This document shows positions 1-5,198 of a DNA stretch of 11,806 nucleotides, in pieces. Under the pieces are notes generated by a model, which worked only from the letters and a program-made list of their open reading frames with translations, was not told where the DNA came from and did not search any database. A program made the position numbers and the translations under genes. The DNA is from Spirulina sp. DLM2.Bin59 (GTDB lineage: Bacteria > Cyanobacteriota > Cyanobacteriia > Cyanobacteriales > Spirulinaceae): assembly GCA_007693875.1 (NCBI GenBank), contig RECT01000257.1:1-11806 (forward strand), in the 5' to 3' direction. The stretch's first letter is position 1. Each line of letters opens with the position of its first letter.

Positions 1-963
1 CCGGTTTCGGCGTTTGTTGCCCAAATCCTCTTGGGTTTGGGCGCCGGGGGGGGGGGCCAGGGTTTTGAGATGGGCGATGGCCGCTTCGCAATGGTGTTGA
101 GCCAATTGGCGCGATCGCTCAATCCCTTGACTATTACTCACCAACTCCAATGCCTGCTCCAAATCCCCCGCCTGGCTAAACTCCCGCTCAATCAACACCG
201 CAATATAGGGGTGCTCCTCCAAAGCGTAGAGCACCGGAGCCGTGAGATTGCCACTGGCGAGATCGGAGCCAGCGGGTTTGCCTAATGCTTCACTGGTGGC
301 GGTGAAATCGAGAATATCATCAATAATTTGAAACGCCAGACCAAAATGACGGCCATAAAGATAGAGTTCTTGGGTCAACTCCTCCGGGGCATCGCTGAGA
401 ACAGCGGCGGCCTTGGCACTATTGGCAATCAACGAGGCGGTTTTGTAATAGCTCTTTTCTAAATAGGCCTCAATGGAAAGATCCGTATCAAAGCGATTTA
501 ACCCCTGGCGAATTTCCCCCTCGGCAAAATCCCGAATCACCTCCGACAGCAGCTTCACCACCTGCAAATTATCCAAATTCGCCAAATACCATGAAGACTG
601 GGCAAAGAGGAAATCCCCCGCCAACACCGCAATCCGGTTGCCGAAAAAACTATTCACCGTCGCCACATTGCGCCGCAGTTCCGATTCATCCACCACATCA
701 TCATGAACCAAGCTCGCCGTGTGAATCATTTCGGTGATTTCCGCCAAACGGCGATGGCGAGGCGTGATCTCTTGCCCCAGCATCGTTCCCCGCGCCACCA
801 TCAGGACAATGGCGGGTCGCATCCGCTTGCCCCCAGCCCCAAACAAATGCTCGGCAGCGGCGCTGAGGATGGGGTGCTTGGCCCCTATCAAGGCCTTGAG
901 ATTAGTGGTGAGAATCTCAAGATCAGCTTCTACCGGGGAAAATAGGGATTTTACAGAGATCAT
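1..963 (-). CDS. sds: Solanesyl diphosphate synthase (trans-polyprenyl synthase), 3' end cut by window edge
   Basis: The protein condenses isopentenyl diphosphate onto an allylic starter to make the long all-trans chain, in cyanobacteria the C45 tail of plastoquinone-9. The 321 visible residues show the family signatures in order: GGKRMRP (44-50), the first Asp-rich motif DDVVD (88-92), GDFLF (116-120), KTAS (174-177), FQIIDDILDF with the second Asp-rich motif DDILD (215-219), and GKPAGSDL (228-235) followed by GNLTAPVL. The ATG at 963 gives the usual N-terminus for the family (SLFSPVEADL), with a GGGG stretch about 9 bases upstream. The frame is open to base 1 with no stop, so I estimate about 15-20 C-terminal residues lie outside the window. 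An 11-base C run (46-56) encodes part of a Pro stretch near residue 304, and the frame stays open through it. Product class is near certain. The exact chain length (C45) is inferred from the cyanobacterial family. Confidence 0.93.
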   Translation of the reverse strand, partial: MISVKSLFSPVEADLEILTTNLKALIGAKHPILSAAAEHLFGAGGKRMRPAIVLMVARGTMLGQEITPRHRRLAEITEMIHTASLVHDDVVDESELRRNVATVNSFFGNRIAVLAGDFLFAQSSWYLANLDNLQVVKLLSEVIRDFAEGEIRQGLNRFDTDLSIEAYLEKSYYKTASLIANSAKAAAVLSDAPEELTQELYLYGRHFGLAFQIIDDILDFTATSEALGKPAGSDLASGNLTAPVLYALEEHPYIAVLIEREFSQAGDLEQALELVSNSQGIERSRQLAQHHCEAAIAHLKTLAPPPGAQTQEDLGNKRRNR

Positions 964-1030
964 TGGTACGCCCCAACTGGCAAAGAATAGTTAAAAAAGT
1001 TTACATATCTTTTAACTTATTTTAAGCTAA

Positions 1031-1048
1031 TGGCCCGGCGATGGGCCA
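1031..1048. repeat. Perfect 6-bp inverted repeat (hairpin)
   Basis: TGGCCC (1031-1036) and GGGCCA (1043-1048) flank a 6-base loop. In the minus direction it is followed by TTAGCTTAAAATAAG, which is AT-rich but not a T tract. It lies just upstream of the AT-rich sds promoter region, so it could be an rbp 3' hairpin or an sds operator. The role is not decided by the sequence. Confidence 0.4.
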
Positions 1049-1154
1049 AGTTGCTCGAAAAATAAGCGGCTAGGGTTTGAATTTCCGGGCTGATCTCCCT
1101 ATCACAGGGGTGCCGATGGCAAAACCTGTAGTTGAGATGTTGATCGGCTTAACC

Positions 1155-1177
1155 GGGTTCTCCGCTGGCCAGAACCC
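1155..1177. repeat. Perfect 7-bp inverted repeat downstream of rbp
   Basis: GGGTTCT (1155-1161) and AGAACCC (1171-1177) flank a 9-base loop. It lies about 60 bases past the rbp stop codon. The T-rich stretch in the minus direction (TTTTTATTAT) precedes rather than follows the stem, so this is not a standard intrinsic terminator. A role in stabilising the rbp 3' end is possible. Confidence 0.4.
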
Positions 1178-1237
1178 ATAATAAAAAGCGCAAACAACTC
1201 CAGGGCTGCCTGCGCGGATTTGGGTTGCAATCCCCCC

Positions 1238-1681
1238 TTAGGTGTTGCTGGCTTGGGCAGCGAGCATTTCCTTCAGCTTGGCCAGATCATCCGCCCAACG
1301 GGGATCGGGCTGCACCGAGCCACTGGAGGAGGAAGCCGTGGTGGTTTGGCGTTTTTTATTCGTGCCGGGAGCCCGCTTCGCGGTGGGGGTGGGGGCGGGG
1401 GTGCTGCCTTCTTTCTCCCCTTTGGCTTTTTCCCGAGGCAGAGCCTTTTCAATCTTGAGGGTGGTATCCATGAAGGCTTGACCGTTGTGCTTTTCGATCA
1501 CCTGATCCGCCATCTCATCGGTGGGAACGGTAACAAAGGCGAAACCTCGACATTTGCCGGTTTTACGGTCTTTGATCACCTTGGTGGACACTTCTTCGCC
1601 AAACTCCTCAAAAACAGCATGGAGGGCTTGGCGATCAACGGACTCCTTGGGCAAATTGCCAACATAAAGACGAATAGACAT
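1238..1681 (-). CDS. RRM-type RNA-binding protein (cyanobacterial Rbp family), 147 residues
   Basis: A single RNA recognition motif spans about residues 2-80. RNP2 is RLYVGNL (4-10) and RNP1 is RGFAFVTV (45-52), with the aromatic residues Y6, F47 and F49 that stack on RNA. The C-terminal part is not the Gly-rich tail of cold-induced Rbp proteins. It is a basic, Pro/Thr/Ser-rich linker (81-124) followed by a predicted short helix, DPRWADDLAKLKEML (126-140). From memory, the longer Rbp3-type proteins of cyanobacteria have a comparable extra C-terminal patch, and Rbp3 has been linked to placing photosynthesis mRNAs near thylakoids. That assignment is an inference here, so no symbol is given. The ATG at 1681 is chosen because the family begins MSIRLYVGNL and GGAG lies 9 bases upstream. 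An open extension back to GTG at 1792 has no family support. Confidence 0.9.
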   Translation of the reverse strand: MSIRLYVGNLPKESVDRQALHAVFEEFGEEVSTKVIKDRKTGKCRGFAFVTVPTDEMADQVIEKHNGQAFMDTTLKIEKALPREKAKGEKEGSTPAPTPTAKRAPGTNKKRQTTTASSSSGSVQPDPRWADDLAKLKEMLAAQASNT

Positions 1682-1847
1682 GGAAGTTAACTCCGAACAA
1701 CAATAAACACCGTGAATGAATACAGTGACCCAAGCCCACATCTTGAAGCTTGAATCCCGCCGTTCTATAGCCAGTTTGGCGGAAAACGACACTGCACATG
1801 GATCAACACCTTAAAACAACGGATAAAATTTCTGCCCCCAGTCTATA
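1682..1847 (-). promoter_or_regulatory. Probable rbp leader and promoter region
   Basis: TATAGA (minus strand, 1769-1764) is a plausible -10, giving a leader of about 75 bases before the ATG at 1681. The hexamer 17 bases upstream of it, GTGTCG, is a poor -35. GGAG at 1691-1694 (read on the minus strand) is the ribosome binding site. Long leaders are common in cyanobacterial rbp genes. The -10 assignment is tentative. Confidence 0.3.
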
Positions 1848-2156
1848 TTGATGCTTTTGTTTTTATTGTGCCAAGGTCAACCATGGGCTGGTATAGCACA
1901 ACCCGACGACTGGGGTTTCTGCCGGGCCCGCCAACTTGATGATCGATTGGCCAGATACAATTTACTGTTTTTTGTCTACCCCACGCCTAATTATTACAGA
2001 ATGTTTACGCATTTGGTCAAATTTTTTTGCAGGATTGGAGCAATGGGGGGGGAGATGACGACAGGGAGAAGAGGCGATCGCCCCCAGGATGCCCCAGAGA
2101 GACATCCATCGGCCCGATCCCCTCAACCCCGTTACCGCAGGAAAATTTTTAAAACC
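1848..2156. other. Upstream half of the rbp-nblA divergent spacer
   Basis: I see no credible gene in this stretch. A 120-codon open frame starts at 1848 on the plus strand but lacks a ribosome binding site and runs across the NtcA-like box and -10 of nblA. The stretch holds a HIP1 octamer at 2074-2081 and a pair of TTAC-containing units, ATTACAGA (1993-2000) and TTTACGCA (2004-2011), which loosely resemble an RpaB HLR1 site. Confidence 0.4.
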
Positions 2157-2206
2157 GTATCAGAGGTAACTGGCAATCCTGTCAAGGATTTGTTAGATTT
2201 TGTAAT
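2157..2206 (+). promoter_or_regulatory. NtcA-type activated promoter of nblA
   Basis: GTATCAGAGGTAAC (2157-2170) fits GTA-N8-AAC, one base from the NtcA consensus GTA-N8-TAC. It is followed by exactly 23 bases and then TAGATT (2194-2199), which fits the TAN3T -10 element. No -35 hexamer is needed in such class II promoters, where NtcA sits near -41.5. The box centre at about 2163.5 predicts a start near 2205-2206 and a leader of about 72 bases. nblA is known to be NtcA-dependent in several cyanobacteria, and NtcA activates when 2-oxoglutarate rises under nitrogen shortage. The site itself is seen in the sequence. Binding is inferred. Confidence 0.7.
2175..2190. promoter_or_regulatory. Perfect dyad inside the nblA core promoter
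   Basis: AATCCT (2175-2180), GTCA, AGGATT (2185-2190) form a perfect 6-bp inverted repeat lying between the NtcA-like box and the -10, at about -31 to -16. This is where a repressor or a second regulator would block or help RNA polymerase. No known consensus is recognised. Confidence 0.45.
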
Positions 2207-2213
2207 ATAACCA

Positions 2214-2229
2214 GTAACTCGTTCATTAC
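2214..2229. promoter_or_regulatory. GTAA-N8-TTAC dyad in the nblA leader
   Basis: GTAA (2214-2217) and TTAC (2226-2229) are symmetrical about an 8-base centre and are flanked by CC and GG. As GTA/TAC arms the spacing is 10, not the 8 of an NtcA site. It lies about 10 bases after the predicted transcription start. It may be an RNA hairpin or a low-affinity regulator site. Confidence 0.3.
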
Positions 2230-2277
2230 CGGTTGTCGTGATCCACAGTAAACGTCGTTTGTCGTTTGGAGGTTCCC

Positions 2278-2460
2278 ATGTCCCAACCCGTTGATCTTTC
2301 CTTGGAACAACAGTTCAATATCCGCTCCTTTGAAACCCAGGTGCAGCAAATGAGTCGGGAGCAAGCCCAGGAGTTTTTGGTCAATATGTACCGCCAGATG
2401 TTGGTGCGGGAAAATATGTATAAAGACTTCCTGCGCCATGAATGGGGAATTGGCGCATAG
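2278..2460 (+). CDS. nblA: Phycobilisome degradation protein NblA
   Basis: This 60-residue protein is the small adaptor that binds phycobiliproteins and brings phycobilisomes to the Clp protease during nitrogen or sulfur starvation, causing bleaching. The length fits the family (about 55-65). The family pattern is visible: SLEQQFNIRSFE (8-19), REQAQEFLV (27-35), MYRQMLVRENMYKDFLRHEW (38-57). The predicted structure is two helices with no signal peptide. The ATG at 2278 has GGAGG at 2268-2272, 5 bases upstream. A TTG at 2266 in the same frame is rejected because it overlaps this site. It stands alone on the plus strand behind an NtcA-type promoter and faces away from rbp. Only one copy is seen, although tandem copies occur in some cyanobacteria. 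Confidence 0.96.
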   Translation: MSQPVDLSLEQQFNIRSFETQVQQMSREQAQEFLVNMYRQMLVRENMYKDFLRHEWGIGA

Positions 2461-2464
2461 CCGT

Positions 2465-2479
2465 GACGGTTTAACCGTC
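2465..2479 (+). terminator. Short hairpin directly after nblA
   Basis: GACGGT, TTA, ACCGTC form a perfect 6-bp stem with a 3-base loop, 5 bases after the nblA stop codon. No T run follows (CCTTGGGG), so it is more likely a 3'-end stabilising hairpin or weak terminator than a strong intrinsic terminator. Confidence 0.4.
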
Positions 2480-2660
2480 CCTTGGGGAGAGGCCGACCTC
2501 ACAACTCTCGCATCGTTACCATGGCGACAATGCTGGGGGTTTCGGGGCGTACCCTCAATCCATTAACCCTTAACCGGGTGGCTGGCAATTCCAGATGGTA
2601 GCGCCTGCCTATGGCTGACTGGAGTAAGATGTAGGACAATAGAAGACAAGCCCACTCCTC

Positions 2661-2678
2661 AGCTTCTGTAGCTTCTGT
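2661..2678 (+). repeat. Tandem 9-bp repeat just before the USP start
   Basis: AGCTTCTGT occurs twice without a gap (2661-2669, 2670-2678), ending 3 bases before the ATG at 2682. It occupies the place where a Shine-Dalgarno sequence would be, and none is present. It could be a duplication by replication slippage or a regulator half-site pair. Confidence 0.5.
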
Positions 2679-2681
2679 TCT

Positions 2682-3560
2682 ATGTTCCAACGCTGCTTAA
2701 TTTGTACGGACTTTTCCGATGGTCTCCAACGCCTGATCCATTTCGTCCCCGCTTTAGCCGCAGGGGGGTTGACCCAGGTTGTCTTTGCCCACATTGTTCC
2801 CCTTTGGCAAGAAGGAGACATGCCTCGGGTTGATCAGGAAAAAATTGATGCGGCCCAAGCTCGCCTCAAGATAGCCATGGAGCATGCCCCGGCTGGTGTA
2901 GAAATTTTTGTTGAGGTGCGATCGGGGAAAGCCGCTGAGGTCATTCCAAAATTGATCGAGCAATATCACATTAACCTGGTTCTTATGGGCACACCGACCC
3001 GGAGCCTGATGCAGGAAACGGTTTTCGGCAGTACGACCCAGAGTTTAGCCCGCAATACTAAGACCCCCCTCCTGATTTTGCGTCCCCAACTGGTTTCGGT
3101 CTATCGCGAGGAAGAACTCAATTTACGCTGTCAACATCTTTGGCGCAATCTGCTCATTCCCTACAATGGCAGTCAATCCGCAGATTATTTGGTTGAGCGT
3201 GTTAAGACATTAATTGCTGGGGATCCTGACCATACCCTGATGGGATGCCATTTGGTGTGGGTGGTGACCGGTGGGGGCCGACGGGCGGAGCAGGATGGTT
3301 ATCAGCACCAAATGGCGACGGAAAAGTTGGCTAAGGTGAAGGCGGATCTGGCTGCCACGGGGGTAGCGGTGGAAGCCATTGTGCGGACTGGTGATCCCCT
3401 GCGGGAACTGATGACGGTGGCCATGGATGTGGATATTAGTGCGATCGCCATCGCCTATAAGAGCCGGGGCGCATTACTGGACTGGACTGCCCCTACTTTT
3501 GCCAATGAGGTCTTACGGAACAGTGGGTTCCCCGTTCTGTTCTTTAGCCCTAAAGAATGA
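2682..3560 (+). CDS. Tandem universal stress protein (two USP domains)
   Basis: Two USP alpha/beta domains fill the 292 residues, about 1-138 and 153-290. Domain 1 begins RCLICTDFSDG, with D10 at the usual adenine-contacting position. It has G103-TP-T106 and G116-S117 after nine residues, close to the ATP motif G-2x-G-9x-G(S/T) but with the second Gly replaced by Thr. Domain 2 begins LLIPYNGSQSA, with Asn162 where Asp is usual, and its C-terminal loop lacks the Gly motif, so it probably does not bind ATP. It is a soluble cytoplasmic protein with no signal or membrane segment. USPs bind nucleotides and act in stress survival, but the specific target is unknown. The ATG at 2682 starts right at the first strand and has no Shine-Dalgarno. 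The gene is convergent with the Ser/Thr kinase, 52 bases apart. Confidence 0.85.
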   Translation: MFQRCLICTDFSDGLQRLIHFVPALAAGGLTQVVFAHIVPLWQEGDMPRVDQEKIDAAQARLKIAMEHAPAGVEIFVEVRSGKAAEVIPKLIEQYHINLVLMGTPTRSLMQETVFGSTTQSLARNTKTPLLILRPQLVSVYREEELNLRCQHLWRNLLIPYNGSQSADYLVERVKTLIAGDPDHTLMGCHLVWVVTGGGRRAEQDGYQHQMATEKLAKVKADLAATGVAVEAIVRTGDPLRELMTVAMDVDISAIAIAYKSRGALLDWTAPTFANEVLRNSGFPVLFFSPKE

Positions 3561-3612
3561 GGGGGTTCGCCTTTGGTTTGAGACAGCGGACATGCCGCAG
3601 ATTGCTGGTGCG

Positions 3613-5118
3613 TCAGCCGTAATGACTTTGGGTGGCATTGGCCTCTAATTTCATGAGGATTTTGGGCTTGAGCTTTTCCAGCTCCTGACGCAACAAGCTT
3701 TTGCTCATCGTGGCCTGCCCAGCATTGGGTAGGCCCTTGCTGATCTGTACCCAATCTTGGAGGCGGCGGCATTGTTCGGGGTCAATGGTGGTGGTGGTGA
3801 GGTTTTCGCATTGTTTGGGATTTTCGAGGGCAAAGAAGAGGATGCGATAGTAGCCGTTTGTCCCTAATAGATGGGTAATTTTTTGCCCCATGCTGGTTTT
3901 GAGGTCAAGATAACAGGGCAACCAACGGGCACCCTCTCGACGGTTATAGAGTACCGTCAACCAGAGGAGCATCGGGTGGGGAATGGTGGAAAAGAGGAAT
4001 TGGTTATAACGGGTGCTGGAGCGACGGTTGACAATATCCTGAAGTTCGAGCATCACCCATAACGAGGCATAGAGCTCGTTGCTAGCCCGGATCAGTTGGG
4101 GAAAGACAATTTTCTGGCGGGGCTTGTCCTTAGGCCATTGCTGTTGCCAGCAGACTTGCTCAAGGCTGGATTGGGTGCGGCTTTCCTCGCGAACGAGGGT
4201 GGGGGCGATCGCATCCAGTTGCGCCAACTTCCGGGTGCGGTTATATTCCGCCTCCATGGGTTCAATCAGTTGCAAAATATCCCGCGCCGATTGGGGGCGA
4301 TGGTCGGGATTTTTCGCTAAACACCGCATCACCAACTGACTGAGTTCTGAGGGAATATTCAATTCCGGCCGCAGGGGTAGGGGCTGAAAATCATGGTGGG
4401 CCTTATACCAGCCCCCAAAGGAGTTATTTTCCGGCAGGAGGGGCATATCCCGCGACAGCATTTCGTAGAGTGTCACTCCTAAACTGTAGATGTCGGAACG
4501 GCTATCGAGTTCTTTGCCTTCCATCTGTTCCGGCGAACAGTAGGCCAGGGTTCCCATAAACGAGTGGGTTTGATCTCGATTGGCCTCCACCAGTTTAGCA
4601 ATGCCAAAATCGAGGAGCTTCACCAATTCTCCAAAACTGGGATCTTGCACCAGGAGGATATTGCTCGGCTTAATATCCCGGTGAATAATTTGGCTCGGTT
4701 CCCCTTTAAATAAAATCCCCTGGTGGGCACATTCCAATCCCCGACAGACTTGGCGCAATACGTTTAAACATTGGCCAAAGGGGAGGGCCTTGTTTTTGAT
4801 CATGTCGCTGAGGTTTTCCCCTTCGAGGAATTCCATCACATAGTAGGGGACATCATGTTCGTCCACGCCGTAGTCCTTGACGCGGACGATGTGCATGGTT
4901 TTTTCTGCCAATAGGGCGCAGATGGTGGCTTCCCGCTCGAAGCGATCGCGCATCCGCTGATTGAGCAGGGTTTGGGCTAAAAATTTCACCGCCACCGTCA
5001 CCCCCCCTAACAGGGCATCCTCGGCACGGTAAACCCGTCCCATGGCACCTTTGCCAGCGAGTTCAACTAAGCGATAGCGATTGGACAAGCGACGACCAAT
5101 GTTTGGGTCGGTACTCAT
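3613..5118 (-). CDS. Soluble eukaryotic-type Ser/Thr protein kinase with unknown C-terminal domain
   Basis: The kinase domain covers about residues 15-285. It has the glycine loop GKGAMGRV (22-29), ATP lysine K45 in VAVKF, catalytic HRDIKPSN (146-153), DFG (170-172), GTLAYCSPEQ (189-198, the APE position reading SPE), DIYSLGVTLYEM (209-220) and R274 near its end. All catalytic residues are present, so it should be active. Residues 290-501 form a second region, rich in aromatic residues and ending in a basic Lys/Leu helix (473-492), that I do not recognise. There is no transmembrane segment, unlike PASTA-type kinases. The ATG at 5118 is chosen over TTG at 5145 because AAGGGG lies 8 bases upstream and the N-terminus then fits. 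It follows the 151-residue gene by 80 bases and probably has its own promoter. Substrate unknown. Confidence 0.9.
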   Translation of the reverse strand: MSTDPNIGRRLSNRYRLVELAGKGAMGRVYRAEDALLGGVTVAVKFLAQTLLNQRMRDRFEREATICALLAEKTMHIVRVKDYGVDEHDVPYYVMEFLEGENLSDMIKNKALPFGQCLNVLRQVCRGLECAHQGILFKGEPSQIIHRDIKPSNILLVQDPSFGELVKLLDFGIAKLVEANRDQTHSFMGTLAYCSPEQMEGKELDSRSDIYSLGVTLYEMLSRDMPLLPENNSFGGWYKAHHDFQPLPLRPELNIPSELSQLVMRCLAKNPDHRPQSARDILQLIEPMEAEYNRTRKLAQLDAIAPTLVREESRTQSSLEQVCWQQQWPKDKPRQKIVFPQLIRASNELYASLWVMLELQDIVNRRSSTRYNQFLFSTIPHPMLLWLTVLYNRREGARWLPCYLDLKTSMGQKITHLLGTNGYYRILFFALENPKQCENLTTTTIDPEQCRRLQDWVQISKGLPNAGQATMSKSLLRQELEKLKPKILMKLEANATQSHYG

Positions 5119-5142
5119 ATGGCGATCCCCTTCTTGGAGCCT

Positions 5143-5158
5143 CAATCCTCACGGATTG
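5143..5158 (-). promoter_or_regulatory. Leader hairpin with GNRA loop before the Ser/Thr kinase
   Basis: On the minus strand CAATCC, GTGA, GGATTG form a perfect 6-bp stem closed by a GUGA tetraloop, a member of the stable GNRA class. It begins a few bases after the predicted transcription start and ends 24 bases before the ATG, leaving the ribosome binding site free. A 5'-end stabilising role is inferred. Confidence 0.45.
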
Positions 5159-5169
5159 GCTATGGTGTG

Positions 5170-5175
5170 ATTTTA
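5170..5175 (-). promoter_or_regulatory. -10-like element of the Ser/Thr kinase gene
   Basis: TAAAAT on the minus strand differs from TATAAT at one base. It would start transcription near 5163 and give a leader of about 45 bases. No good -35 is found 16-18 bases upstream, so an activator or weak promoter is possible. Confidence 0.35.
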
Positions 5176-5198
5176 GCGTGGCTGACGCGGGAGCAACC

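Larger units (their letters stand above)
964..1237. other. Intergenic region between rbp end and sds start
   Basis: No gene is supported in these 274 bases. The part next to sds (about 985-1030) is strongly AT-rich and is the likely sds promoter, but I could not settle on one -35/-10 pair. It contains an 8-bp perfect inverted repeat, AGTTAAAA (989-996) and TTTTAACT (1010-1017), around TTTACATA (1000-1007), which resembles half of an RpaB HLR1 site. Two GC-rich dyads lie further up and are listed separately. Either could end rbp transcription, but neither is followed by a clear T run in the minus direction. Confidence 0.5.

Noticed and set aside
1..60. Frameshift in sds at the C run
   Set aside because: Exact codon counting from the ATG at 963 keeps the frame open through the run to base 1 (GAQTQEDLGNKRRNR). 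No stop or shift is needed.
1220..1690. 156-codon plus-strand open frame across rbp
   Set aside because: It lies antisense to a well-supported RRM gene and reads as Gly/Phe-rich low-complexity translation of the opposite strand.
1682..1792. 37-residue N-terminal extension of Rbp from GTG at 1792
   Set aside because: The family starts at MSIRLYVGNL, GGAG precedes that ATG, and the extension lies over the likely promoter and leader.
1993..2011. HLR1 (RpaB) site upstream of nblA
   Set aside because: The two TTAC units are 3 rather than 2 bases apart, the second differs from consensus, and the site lies about 200 bases from the predicted start.
1848..2210. 120-codon plus-strand open frame between rbp and nblA
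   Set aside because: It has no ribosome binding site and its composition is not protein-like (runs of Arg/Pro/Gly at the end). It overlaps the NtcA-like box and -10 of nblA.
2266..2277. TTG start for NblA four codons upstream
   Set aside because: It would overlap the GGAGG ribosome site. The ATG at 2278 gives the normal NblA N-terminus.
3586..3598. GCGG-ACATG-CCGC as a shared terminator between USP and the kinase
   Set aside because: The stem is only 4 bp and no T run follows on either strand.
5119..5145. TTG start adding nine residues to the Ser/Thr kinase
   Set aside because: The ATG at 5118 has AAGGGG 8 bases upstream, and the added residues are translated from that ribosome-site region.
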